This document shows positions 55,641 through 63,843 of a DNA stretch of 64,000 bases, in pieces. The stretch's first letter is position 1, and every line of letters starts with the position of its first letter. Source of the DNA: Leifsonia sp. TF02-11 (GTDB lineage Bacteria > Actinomycetota > Actinomycetes > Actinomycetales > Microbacteriaceae); contig NZ_JAGEKP010000006.1 in assembly GCF_017565305.1 (NCBI RefSeq), positions 1 through 64,000 on the forward strand. The letters run 5' to 3'. A program made the position numbers and the translations under genes. Below the pieces are notes generated by a model. That model saw only the letters and a list, made by a program, of their open reading frames with translations, was not told where the DNA came from and made no database searches.

Positions 55641-56675
55641 TTACGCGGCCGATATCGAGGCGGTCGCGCTCGACGATTCGCGAACGACGGTGGTGAACGG
55701 CACCTCGATCATCCGGGGCGCGCCGACCTCCCCGTTGCGGTCGCCGATGCGCTCGATCAGGGCGTCGACCGCCCGCTGCGCGATGCTCGAACGACCCGGA
55801 TCGATGGTGCTGAGACTCGGCATGGCGAACTGGCCCTCGATCACGTTGTCGAAGCCGATGACCGCCACGTCCTCCGGCACGCGGACGCCCTCCTGGTTCA
55901 GCACGCGCAACGCGCCCAGCGCGAGTTCGTCGTTCAGGGCGAAGATCGCGTCGAACGGAACTCCCGAATCCAGGAGCTCCTGCGTGGCCGCTGCGCCGTC
56001 GGTTCGATGCCACCCTTCGCGGAACACGACAAGCTCGTCCCCGAGATCGAGACCGTGGTCCTTCAGCGCCGCACGGTAGCCCTCGAGGCGGAGGGAGGCC
56101 GAGCCCACCCGCTCGGCCACGTGGGCGCCGAGCGCCGCGATGCGGGTGCGGCCGGATGCGATGAGATGCTCCGTCGCCGCGTAGCCACCCTCCACGTTCT
56201 GCATGACGACGTGATCGGTCGGTCCGCCGAAGATCCGCTCACCCAGCAGGACCAACGGGTAGTCGACGTTCAGCGCGTCCACGTCGTCCATCGACATCCC
56301 GAGCGGCGAGAACATGAGGCCGTCGAGCATCGACAGCCGCGAACCGCGCAGCAACTCGAGCTCGGCCTCGCGGTCGCCGCCGGTCTGTTCGATCAGTGTG
56401 ACGAAGCCGAGCCGCCGGGAAGCCTCCAGCACCGCGTCGGCCAGTTCGGCGAAATAGCTGAAGCTGAGCGAGGGAACGGCCAGGCCGATCACGCCGGTCC
56501 GTCCCGCGCGGAGGTTGCGCGCCGCGAGATTCGGCTGGTAGCCGAGCTCCTCGATCGCGGCGAGCACCTTCACGCGCGTCGCGGCCTTCACGAAGTCGTA
56601 GCCGTTGACGACATTGGAGACCGTCTTCACCGACACACCGGCGGCGCCGGCGACATCCTTGAGCGTCGCGACCAT
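55641..56675 (-). CDS. LacI-family transcriptional repressor
   Basis: This 344-aa regulator has an N-terminal LacI HTH (ATLKDVAGAAGVSVKTVSNV, residues 3-22) and a periplasmic-binding-protein-like effector domain (GVIGLAVPSLSFSYFAELAD, IFALNDELALGALRVL, VIGFDN). I start at the ATG at 56675 because GAGGGGG lies 5 nt upstream; a GTG at 56693 adds six residues. It lies directly upstream of the sugar operon on the same strand and probably represses it, and itself, through CAACGTTG boxes. Confidence 0.92.
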   Translation of the reverse strand: MVATLKDVAGAAGVSVKTVSNVVNGYDFVKAATRVKVLAAIEELGYQPNLAARNLRAGRTGVIGLAVPSLSFSYFAELADAVLEASRRLGFVTLIEQTGGDREAELELLRGSRLSMLDGLMFSPLGMSMDDVDALNVDYPLVLLGERIFGGPTDHVVMQNVEGGYAATEHLIASGRTRIAALGAHVAERVGSASLRLEGYRAALKDHGLDLGDELVVFREGWHRTDGAAATQELLDSGVPFDAIFALNDELALGALRVLNQEGVRVPEDVAVIGFDNVIEGQFAMPSLSTIDPGRSSIAQRAVDALIERIGDRNGEVGAPRMIEVPFTTVVRESSSATASISAA

Positions 56676-56700
56676 GAGACCCCCTCGTTCCACGCAGATT

Positions 56701-56711
56701 TACAACGTTGA
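56701..56711. promoter_or_regulatory. LacI operator half-site before the repressor gene
   Basis: TACAACGTTGA at 56701-56711 repeats the core of the operator at 55575-55600, 26 bp before the repressor ATG. It suggests autoregulation, probably weaker because only one box is present. Confidence 0.5.
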
Positions 56712-56774
56712 TAGCATCGCACAGTCCGTGCACTCCGTCGGTGGATGCCCAGCGGGGCATGTTAGATATGTTCC

Positions 56775-57020
56775 GTGACCGGGAAGATGTTCAGCCAGCT
56801 CTGCGCCACCCTCGTGTTGGCGGGGGTGACGGTGCTGATCGGCCGTTCCATGCACGACCCGGCGACGATCGTGCTGTTCGCCGTGGGAGTGCTCGTCACG
56901 ATCCTCTCGGCCTTCCGCGTGCGTTCGCTGCGAGCGCGGTCGCAGGCCGAACGCGCCAGACGTGTCCCCCAAAATGCCGCTACCGACGAAAAGGGTGATC
57001 CGTCAGGCTCGAACCGATGA
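56775..57020 (+). CDS. Small two-helix membrane protein
   Basis: This 81-aa protein has two hydrophobic segments (about 6-24 and 28-48) and a basic hydrophilic tail. I recognise no family. The GTG at 56775 has TAGATA 6 nt upstream and no ribosome-binding site, so it may be leaderless. It overlaps the next gene by 4 bp (ATGA), which supports it as a real gene. Confidence 0.6.
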   Translation: MTGKMFSQLCATLVLAGVTVLIGRSMHDPATIVLFAVGVLVTILSAFRVRSLRARSQAERARRVPQNAATDEKGDPSGSNR

Positions 57021-57583
57021 GCAGGCAGCAGGGATCCCAGGTCGAGACGGACGTGACGCCGGTCGTGGTGCTGCGGCCCTACCGCGATCTCTTCGTCCGG
57101 GGTCTCACCGCCATCTTCGCGCTGACCACCCCGGTCTTCGCCGTGCTCTACTGGCTCACCATCCCGGACGGCGACTGGACCATCGTCCTCGGTGCGCACG
57201 TCCTCGTCGTCATCGCGACGATCGTCGGCGTCTACGGGTTCTTCAGCGCCACGATCTCCCTGCGCCCCGACGGTGTGCGGGAGCGCGGGTTCTTCGGCCA
57301 CACGCGGCTCGTGCGCCCGGTCGACGTGCGCTCCATCGTGCTGGTGCGGATCTACGACGGCAGCACCCTCGACACCCTCCCGCAGCTCTTCGTCACGGGC
57401 CATGACGGCCGGGTGCTGTTGCGGATGCGCGGCCAGTTCTGGTCGGCGGAGGACATCGAGCGCGTCGCCGAAGAGCTCGACCGGCCGGTGACGCGCGCAG
57501 AGGACTTCATGACGATGACCCAGCTGCGCCGCACGTCCCCCGAGCTGCTGTACTGGTTCGAGCGGCTGCCGCGGTTGCGGTAG
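57017..57583 (+). CDS. Membrane protein with PH-like cytoplasmic domain
   Basis: This 188-aa protein has two transmembrane helices (about 29-49 and 55-78) followed by a hydrophilic domain (about 80-165) whose strand pattern (ISLRPDGVRERGFFGHTRLV, SIVLVRIYDG) resembles bacterial PH-like domains. The function is unknown. It is coupled to the small membrane gene upstream by ATGA and ends 13 bp from the convergent GNAT gene. Confidence 0.65.
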   Translation: MSRQQGSQVETDVTPVVVLRPYRDLFVRGLTAIFALTTPVFAVLYWLTIPDGDWTIVLGAHVLVVIATIVGVYGFFSATISLRPDGVRERGFFGHTRLVRPVDVRSIVLVRIYDGSTLDTLPQLFVTGHDGRVLLRMRGQFWSAEDIERVAEELDRPVTRAEDFMTMTQLRRTSPELLYWFERLPRLR

Positions 57584-57596
57584 GCCGGGCGCCCGC

Positions 57597-58205
57597 TCAG
57601 AGCTCCGTGTCGGTCGCGATGCCCAGCACCGGCGCTTCCGGACTGCTCGACGGCAGCTCGTGGAAGCCGAGCCGATCGTAGAACGCCATCGCGGAGGTGT
57701 TGGCGGACGAGACCCGCAGGTACATCCCTGGCACTCCCCGCGCGCGCAGCGCCTCCAGCTGTGCGCGGATCAGCCTGCGGCCGAAACCTTGCCGCTGCAG
57801 CTCGGGGAGCAGGTCGATGTGCAGGTGCGCCGGGTAGCGGTCGACCTCCGGAACGATGCTTCCGCGCGGGTCGAGGCCCCAGCCGATGACCTCGCGCTCC
57901 GCGTCGTTCGGGGCGGCGTCGAGCGGATGGGCCGTGCGGAACCGGGGCAACCAGTTGTCGTCGTACCAGCGGGCGAAGGCCAGGCTGTCCTCGACGGCGA
58001 CGGCGTAACCGGCCACCCGCTCGCCGGTGTCGACCATCAGGGCGAGGTCGGGTCGGAAGGCGACGTAGGGGCCGGCGAAGATGTCGGGAAGCAGCGTGTC
58101 GTCGGAGTACAGGCCCGTCGCGTCCGCACCGGCGTCACCCGTGCGCAGGCACACGTCGTAGACGTCGTCGTGGTCGGTCGGTCGGTACGGGCGGATCGAG
58201 CTCAC
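57597..58205 (-). CDS. GNAT family N-acetyltransferase
   Basis: This 202-aa protein has the acetyl-CoA-binding motif LQRQGFGRRLI (about 135-145) and the C-terminal strand SANTSAMAFYDRLGFHEL of the GCN5 fold. The inserted middle region resembles O-GlcNAcase-associated acetyltransferases. The acceptor is unknown. The GTG start at 58205 has CATACT 6 nt upstream and no ribosome-binding site. It is divergent from the phosphotransferase gene, with only 17 bp between starts. Confidence 0.85.
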   Translation of the reverse strand: MSSIRPYRPTDHDDVYDVCLRTGDAGADATGLYSDDTLLPDIFAGPYVAFRPDLALMVDTGERVAGYAVAVEDSLAFARWYDDNWLPRFRTAHPLDAAPNDAEREVIGWGLDPRGSIVPEVDRYPAHLHIDLLPELQRQGFGRRLIRAQLEALRARGVPGMYLRVSSANTSAMAFYDRLGFHELPSSSPEAPVLGIATDTEL

Positions 58206-58222
58206 CGTGAAAGTATGGCAGG

Positions 58223-59086
58223 GTGACTTCCCCCGGCGCCGACGACCCGGACGCCGTACTGGCGCCGTGGCGGTCGCGCTGGGGGCTCGTGCCGGACGGC
58301 GATGCGTTCGCGACTCCGTCGAGTGTGCTGCAGCCTGTGCTCAGGGACGGCGTGCCCGCGTACCTCAAGCTGGCGACCGTCGCGGAGGAGGCCGCGGGCG
58401 GCCGGGTGCTGCGCTGGTGGGCGGGCCGCGGCGCGGCGGCGGTGCTCGCAGCGGACGGCGATGCCCTGGTGCTCGAACGCGCCGGCGGCGACCGCGACCT
58501 GGCTGCGCTCGCGGCCTCCGGTACCCACGGTGACGAGACGGCGACCCGCATCCTGTGTCGGGCGGCGGTGCGCCTCCACGCCGTCGACGACCTCCCCAGG
58601 CCCGAAGGCCTCGTCGGGCTGCGGCGGTGGTTCGTCGAGCTGTTCGAGCACGCCGCCGCGCATCCGACCGATCGTGGTGGGCTGTTCGCACGCGCCGCGA
58701 TCGAGGCGCAGGCGCTGCTCGCCGAGCGCGCGGCCGACGTCGTGCTGCACGGCGACCTCCACCACGGCAACGTCCTCGACTTCGGCGACGCCGAGAGCGG
58801 CGGACGCGGCTGGCTCGCCATCGACCCGAAGCACATCCACGGCGATCCGGCGTTCGACTTCGCCAACATCCTCTGCAATCCCGATCGGGAGATCGCGCAC
58901 GCGCCCGGGCGACTCGAGCGCACGGTGAGCATCATCGCCGACGAGACCGGGATCGACGAGCGGCGGATGCTGCGCTGGACGCTCGCCTGGGCGGGGCTGT
59001 CGGCGGCGTGGTCGGAGCGGAGCGGCGGCGACGCGGAGATCGCGGTCGGGGTGGGCGAGCGCGCCCGGCGCGCCGTGGACGGCTGA
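58223..59086 (+). CDS. Aminoglycoside/hydroxyurea-type phosphotransferase (APH(6)-like)
   Basis: This 287-aa kinase-fold protein has the catalytic loop HGDLHHGNVL (about 174-183) and the metal-binding AIDPKHIHGDPAFDFANI. It belongs to the streptomycin 6-kinase-like family. Such chromosomal genes may detoxify aminoglycosides or phosphorylate other metabolites; resistance cannot be claimed from sequence. The GTG at 58223 is the probable start; no distinct ribosome-binding site fits it, and the divergent start is 17 bp away. Confidence 0.85.
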   Translation: MTSPGADDPDAVLAPWRSRWGLVPDGDAFATPSSVLQPVLRDGVPAYLKLATVAEEAAGGRVLRWWAGRGAAAVLAADGDALVLERAGGDRDLAALAASGTHGDETATRILCRAAVRLHAVDDLPRPEGLVGLRRWFVELFEHAAAHPTDRGGLFARAAIEAQALLAERAADVVLHGDLHHGNVLDFGDAESGGRGWLAIDPKHIHGDPAFDFANILCNPDREIAHAPGRLERTVSIIADETGIDERRMLRWTLAWAGLSAAWSERSGGDAEIAVGVGERARRAVDG

Positions 59087-59124
59087 GCCCGCAGAGGCCG
59101 TGGAGACCCGCTCGGGCCGCCGGT

Positions 59125-59814
59125 TCAGCCCGGGCCGGCGCGAAGCCGGAGGAACGGGTGCGGCTTCGTGCTCTCCTCAGCGAGCCGGTAGGCCAGCGGC
59201 GCCCACACGATGACGGCGACCCCCGCCCCCAGGAGCAGCCCGCCGATGGTGTCGCTCAGCCAGTGCGCCCCCAGATACGTGCGGCTGACCGCCATCAGCA
59301 GCGACCAGGCGGCGCCTGCGCACCACACCCACACCCGCGGGAAGAGGATGGCGAAGACCACGGCCATCGTCGCCGCGTTGGCTGTATGCCCCGACGGGAA
59401 TGAACCGGTGTCGGAGGTCACCAGGATGTCGGACGGGCGCGCGCGGCCGACGGTGTGCTTCAGCACCTGCACGCAGATCACCGAGAGGATGCTCGCGATG
59501 CCGAAGAAGGCAGCGCCCCACGGTCGGCGGAAGGCGAGCAGCAGCGCGAAGATCACCACCGGAATCACCACGGAACCCAGCAGACCGCCCCCGACATAGT
59601 TGAAGAACAGGGCGGGCGCGGTCCATACCGGCGAGCGGTGCTCGACGACTTCCGCCATCCACCGGAGGTCGACGGCGAACGGTTCGGCCGGACGCACGGC
59701 GATGATCACGCCGAGGACGAGCACCAACCCGACAGCGACCGACGCCGAGATGAGCGGCCAGCGACGCTGGATGCGCGCGGCAGTGTGGACATCGTCGCCT
59801 GTGGGTGCCGCCAT
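59125..59814 (-). CDS. PAP2-family phosphatase
   Basis: This 229-aa membrane phosphatase has the three PAP2 motifs: KHTVGRARP, FPSGHT and SRTYLGAHWLSD, between about six transmembrane helices. It probably dephosphorylates a lipid or prenyl phosphate such as undecaprenyl pyrophosphate or phosphatidic acid. The ATG is at 59814. It is convergent with the phosphotransferase gene and downstream of the MFS gene. Confidence 0.93.
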   Translation of the reverse strand: MAAPTGDDVHTAARIQRRWPLISASVAVGLVLVLGVIIAVRPAEPFAVDLRWMAEVVEHRSPVWTAPALFFNYVGGGLLGSVVIPVVIFALLLAFRRPWGAAFFGIASILSVICVQVLKHTVGRARPSDILVTSDTGSFPSGHTANAATMAVVFAILFPRVWVWCAGAAWSLLMAVSRTYLGAHWLSDTIGGLLLGAGVAVIVWAPLAYRLAEESTKPHPFLRLRAGPG

Positions 59815-59885
59815 GCGTCCACCGTAGCCGCCGCACTCCCAGGATTCGCTGAGGCGGGGTCGGCTCTGCGGGCGCGGCGGCTCGC

Positions 59886-61115
59886 TCAGTGCGCGAGCTC
59901 TGGTACCGTCCGCGGCCGGACGATCAGCCACAGCGCGGCGATCGAGACCGTCGCGCAGATCGCCATGATCGCGCCCATCGGCGCGGCGCTCCCGGTGCCG
60001 AGGAGGCCCACGATCGGCGAGAAGACGCCGGCCGCGCCGAAGTTGAGGGCGCCGAGAAGGCTCGCCGCCGTCCCGGCCTCGTGACCGTGGCTGTTGAGCG
60101 CCAGCACCTGGACGCAGGGGAAGCCGAACCCGCACGCCGCGATGAAGAACCACAGCGGTACGGCGACGCCCCAGATCCCGGCGTGCGCCTGATCGAGGAC
60201 GACGATGGCGAGCGAGGCGACGAGCATCACGATCGTCGAGACCGCCAGGATCCACTGCGGGCCGAAGTACTTGGTCAGGCGGGAGGCCGACTGGACGCCG
60301 ATGATGATGCCGATGGAGTTGACGGCGAAGAGCAGGCCGTACTCCTGCGGCGTGAACCGGTACAGGCCCTGGAAGATGAACGGGCTCGCCGACAGGTACG
60401 AGAACAGGCCCGTGAAGTTCGCGGCTCCGACGATCGCGATGCCCACGAAGACGCGGTCGCTCAACACGGAGCGGTAGCGCTGGCCGACCGTCGCGTGACC
60501 GGCGTCGTGCCGACGCGCCTTCGGGAGGGTCTCGGCGATCCACACCGAGACGCACGCGATCACGAAAACGCCGTAGCCGGCCAGGACGACGAAGATCCCG
60601 CGCCACGGCATCACCAGCAGCAGCCACGACCCGAGCACGGGCGCGAGCACCGGAGCGAGCCCGTTGACGAGGGCGAGCCGGCTGAGCATCCGCACCAGGG
60701 GCCGGCCTCCGAACAGGTCGCGCACCATCGCCATCGCGACGACACCGCCCGCGGCGGCGCCGACGCCCATCAGGGCGCGTGCGACGCCGAGCAGCTCGAC
60801 GTTCGGCGCGATCGCCGCTGCGAGACAGGCGAGGATGTGGACTCCGGTCGCCGCGATGAGCGGAATGCGGCGGCCCACCTTGTCGGACCACGGTCCGACC
60901 AGCAGCTGGCCGAGGCCGAAGCCGATCGTGGTCGCCGTCAGCGTGAGCTGGATCATCGCCGTCGAGACGTTGAAGTCGGTCTCGAGGGTCGGCAGCGCCG
61001 GAAGGTACATGTCGATCGTGAACGGCCCGAGTGCGGTGAGCGCGCCGAGGATGAGGATGTATGCCAGGCGCTGGCGACCGGTGAGCGAGTCTCCGGGATG
61101 CACGACGGTGGTCAC
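59886..61115 (-). CDS. Bcr/CflA-type MFS drug exporter
   Basis: This 409-aa membrane protein has twelve transmembrane segments. It shows the Bcr/CflA signatures LGALTALGPFTIDMYLPALP in helix 1, GPWSDKVGRRIPL (motif A) and ALMGVGAAAGGVVAMAMVRDLF. These exporters give resistance to bicyclomycin, chloramphenicol or sulfonamides or export cysteine; the substrate here is unknown. I start at the GTG at 61115, with AAGGA 11 nt upstream, which gives a standard length. A leader with an attenuator-like hairpin precedes it. Confidence 0.87.
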   Translation of the reverse strand: MTTVVHPGDSLTGRQRLAYILILGALTALGPFTIDMYLPALPTLETDFNVSTAMIQLTLTATTIGFGLGQLLVGPWSDKVGRRIPLIAATGVHILACLAAAIAPNVELLGVARALMGVGAAAGGVVAMAMVRDLFGGRPLVRMLSRLALVNGLAPVLAPVLGSWLLLVMPWRGIFVVLAGYGVFVIACVSVWIAETLPKARRHDAGHATVGQRYRSVLSDRVFVGIAIVGAANFTGLFSYLSASPFIFQGLYRFTPQEYGLLFAVNSIGIIIGVQSASRLTKYFGPQWILAVSTIVMLVASLAIVVLDQAHAGIWGVAVPLWFFIAACGFGFPCVQVLALNSHGHEAGTAASLLGALNFGAAGVFSPIVGLLGTGSAAPMGAIMAICATVSIAALWLIVRPRTVPELAH

Positions 61116-61174
61116 GAGAAAGACGTCCTTCTGCTGGAGTGCGGGTGGGGAGGGGCCGCGCCCGGCGCTGGACG

Positions 61175-61207
61175 CAAAAATGACAGCACCGCGGCGGGCG
61201 CGGTGCT
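61175..61207 (-). promoter_or_regulatory. Attenuator-like hairpin in the MFS leader
   Basis: On the minus strand AGCACCGCG (61207-61199), a 5-nt loop and CGCGGTGCT (61193-61185) are followed by GTCATTTTT (61184-61176). This is a complete intrinsic terminator placed about 60 nt before the exporter start. Just upstream is a tandem repeat of CAC-CTCCAG units that could encode a leader peptide. Confidence 0.55.
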
Positions 61208-61245
61208 GGAGATGGTGCTGGAGGTGGTGCGCGAGAGTCGCCCGT

Positions 61246-61259
61246 TCGAATCGATTCGA
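61246..61259. promoter_or_regulatory. 14-bp perfect palindrome between divergent genes
   Basis: TCGAATCGATTCGA is a perfect palindrome in the 238-bp gap between the exporter and the Gfo/Idh/MocA gene. It could be a repressor site for either. No regulator gene is adjacent, so this is tentative. Confidence 0.35.
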
Positions 61260-61353
61260 TTGCGGGCGCACCTACATGCTATCGGATCAACGGTGTTAAT
61301 GTGAACGTGCACATCGCCCCGTTTTCGCGGGGTGCGCGCGGAAAGAGAGTGAC

Positions 61354-62559
61354 ATGACCTTCTCCATCGCCATGGTCGGCGCCGGCCAGTTCGCCGGGCA
61401 GTTCGCCAAGCTGTTCGCGCTGCACCCCGGAGTGAGCTCGGTGTACGCCACCGACCTGCTTCGCGAACGCGCGGAGCGCCTGAACACGGAGTACGGCCTG
61501 GACGGCACGATCGCGTCGTTCGAGGCGGCCCTCGACGACCCGCGCGTCGACGCCGTCGCGATCTTCACGCAGCGCTGGACGCACGGCCCGCTGGTCGTGC
61601 GGGCGCTGGAGGCCGGCAAGCACGTCTACTCGGCCGTGCCGATGGCGATCAGCGCCGACGAGATCGCCGCGATCATCGATGCTGTGCGCCGCACCGGCCT
61701 CACCTACATGATGGGCGAGACGAGCCACTACAACCCCGCGACCGTGTACGCGCGGTCGCAGATCGCGGAGGGCGCCTTCGGCCGGGTGTTCTACGCTGAG
61801 GGCGACTACGTGCACGACATGGACCTCGGCTTCTACGACGCGTACCGGTATTCCGGAGGCGAGGAGTGGAAGGCGACGGCGAGCTACCCTCCGCTGCTCT
61901 ACCCGACCCACTCCATCGGCGGCATCCTCGGCGCCTGGGACACCCACGCGGTGAGCGTGTCGGCGATCGGCGTCGTCGACGACCGCGGCGACGGCGTCTT
62001 CGACCGCGAGGTGAGCATGTTCGGCAACGACTTCTCGAACGCGACGGCGCTCTTCGAGGTGGCAGGCGGCGGATCGTTCCGCACCAACGAGTTCCGCCGA
62101 GTCGGCTATCCGTCGCACATCCGCGAGTCGCGGTTCCGGTTCTTCGGCACCGACGGCAGCTTCGAGCAGCTGGCGACGGTGTCGCACCGCACCGACAAGG
62201 AGGGCGTGACCGACATCACCGACCTCCTACAGCCGAAGCCGACCCTGCCGCCGGACGACCCATCGCTCGCGCACGTGTCGCCCGCGCTGCGCGACGCGTT
62301 CACGTCGGGAAGCGCGCCCATCCACGACCGCACGCGCCTGCCGCGGGAGTTCGACCATGTGACCAACGGGCACGAGGGCAGCCACCACTTCCTCGCCGAC
62401 GACTTCGTGCGCGCGGTGAACGAGCGTGCCCTCCCGCCGGTCAACGCCTGGCAGGCCGCCCGCTACACCCTCCCCGGCATCATCGCGCACGAGAGCGCCC
62501 TGCAGAACGGCGCCCGCCTCCCCATCCCCGACTTCGGCCCCGCCCCCACCGCCCTCTGA
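61354..62559 (+). CDS. Gfo/Idh/MocA-family oxidoreductase
   Basis: This 401-aa NAD(P)-dependent enzyme has the Rossmann motif GAGQFAGQFAKLF near the N-terminus, the AGKHVYSAVPMA stretch (the usual EKP motif is altered) and the C-terminal Gfo/Idh domain. Relatives oxidise or reduce sugars, inositol or glycosides; the substrate is unknown. GGAAAGAGAG precedes the ATG. It is convergent with a ROK regulator and may be controlled by it. Confidence 0.88.
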   Translation: MTFSIAMVGAGQFAGQFAKLFALHPGVSSVYATDLLRERAERLNTEYGLDGTIASFEAALDDPRVDAVAIFTQRWTHGPLVVRALEAGKHVYSAVPMAISADEIAAIIDAVRRTGLTYMMGETSHYNPATVYARSQIAEGAFGRVFYAEGDYVHDMDLGFYDAYRYSGGEEWKATASYPPLLYPTHSIGGILGAWDTHAVSVSAIGVVDDRGDGVFDREVSMFGNDFSNATALFEVAGGGSFRTNEFRRVGYPSHIRESRFRFFGTDGSFEQLATVSHRTDKEGVTDITDLLQPKPTLPPDDPSLAHVSPALRDAFTSGSAPIHDRTRLPREFDHVTNGHEGSHHFLADDFVRAVNERALPPVNAWQAARYTLPGIIAHESALQNGARLPIPDFGPAPTAL

Positions 62560-62568
62560 CCCGCAGCC

Positions 62569-62630
62569 ATCGATTCCTCACTTTCTCCCGCAACACGCCG
62601 GGTGTGAGCGGGAGAAAGTGAGGAATCGAT
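62569..62630. terminator. Bidirectional terminator with a 23-bp perfect stem
   Basis: Arms at 62569-62591 and 62608-62630 are perfectly complementary over 23 bp with a 16-nt loop. The element begins 10 bp after the oxidoreductase stop and ends 16 bp before the ROK stop on the other strand, so it serves both transcripts. Confidence 0.75.
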
Positions 62631-62645
62631 AGCTGCGCGGGGCAG

Positions 62646-63827
62646 TTAGGGGGACGAGGGGGACGCGAGGAGCGGGGTGAAGGCGAGCTCGGCGGCGCCG
62701 ATGAGGAGGATGTCGCTGCCGAGGGCGGCGCGCGTGATCGTGAGGGTCTCGGCGGAGGCGGCCAGCGCCTGGGCCGCCACCAGCTCGGGGAGGCGCTCGG
62801 GCGCCAGCTCGTGGAGCGCCCCGAGGAAGCCGCCGAGCACGATCCGCTCCGGGTCGAAGACGTTGGTCGCGTTGCGCAGCGCCGTGGCCAGGAACCCCAG
62901 TTGCCGGTCGACCTCCGCGGTCACCGCGGCGTCGCCGGCCTCGACCGCGACGCGCAGCGCCCTGGCGAGCTCGTCGGGGTCGGCCGACTCCAGCCCGAGC
63001 ACGCGCAGCAGGGCGCGCTGGCTCACCTCGGTCTCCAGGCAGCCGATCGCACCGCAGTGGCAGCGCACGCCGCTGGAGTTCACCAGGGTGTGGCCGAGCT
63101 CGCCCGCGTACCCGCTGATGCCGGTCAGCGGCGCTCCCCCGACGATGACGCCCGCGCCGATACCGGAGGCTCCGCCGTTCAGGTAGACGAGGTCGGCAGC
63201 GCCCTTCCCCGCGCCGAACAGCCGCTCGGCGTTCGCGCCCAGGTGCGCGTCGTTGGCCGCGAGTACCGGGTAGCCGGTCGCCGCGGCGAGCTCGGCGGCG
63301 AAGGGCTCCTCCGCCCACTCCAGGTGCGGGGCGAGCCGCACCACCCCGTCGTCTTCCCGCACGAGACCCGGCACCGCGACCCCGATGCCGACGACCCGGG
63401 AGGCCGTCGCCAGGTCGGGGCGGAGCCCGTCGATCACCGCGGATGCGATCGCGGCGGCCTCCTGCGCGGTCGGCACGTGCCCGGTGGGATACCGCACCCG
63501 GCGGTGCACCTGCGCGTCGAGCCCGACGACGCCGACGGTGACCGCGTCGATCTCGGGGTTCACCGCGAGCGCGACGACGCGGCCGTCCGCGGCCACGACC
63601 GGCGACGGCCTCCCGACCCGGTTGCTCGTCTCCGGCTCGCGTTCGAGAACGAGTCCCTGCTCCACCAGCTCGGCGACCAGCGCGCCGATCGTCGACCGGT
63701 TCAGCCCCGTGGCCTGGGTCAGCGCGGAGCGCGCGACCGGGCCGCCGCGGTGCACCATTCCGAGCACGGTGGCGAGGTTGTGCCGTCGCACCGTGTCGAG
63801 GTTCGTCCCCGTCGTCCTGCCGTTCAT
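62646..63827 (-). CDS. ROK-family transcriptional regulator
   Basis: This 393-aa protein has an N-terminal winged HTH (about 13-65, RSALTQATGLNRSTIGALVAEL) and a ROK sugar-kinase-like domain with the zinc motif GHTLVNSSGVRCHCGAIGCLE. It resembles NagC/XylR-type repressors that sense sugars. The ATG is at 63827, 16 bp after the stop of an upstream gene on the same strand, so the two may be co-transcribed. The regulated genes are probably the neighbouring oxidoreductase or the truncated upstream gene. Confidence 0.93.
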   Translation of the reverse strand: MNGRTTGTNLDTVRRHNLATVLGMVHRGGPVARSALTQATGLNRSTIGALVAELVEQGLVLEREPETSNRVGRPSPVVAADGRVVALAVNPEIDAVTVGVVGLDAQVHRRVRYPTGHVPTAQEAAAIASAVIDGLRPDLATASRVVGIGVAVPGLVREDDGVVRLAPHLEWAEEPFAAELAAATGYPVLAANDAHLGANAERLFGAGKGAADLVYLNGGASGIGAGVIVGGAPLTGISGYAGELGHTLVNSSGVRCHCGAIGCLETEVSQRALLRVLGLESADPDELARALRVAVEAGDAAVTAEVDRQLGFLATALRNATNVFDPERIVLGGFLGALHELAPERLPELVAAQALAASAETLTITRAALGSDILLIGAAELAFTPLLASPSSP

Positions 63828-63843
63828 GGTCCCGGTTACTGTA

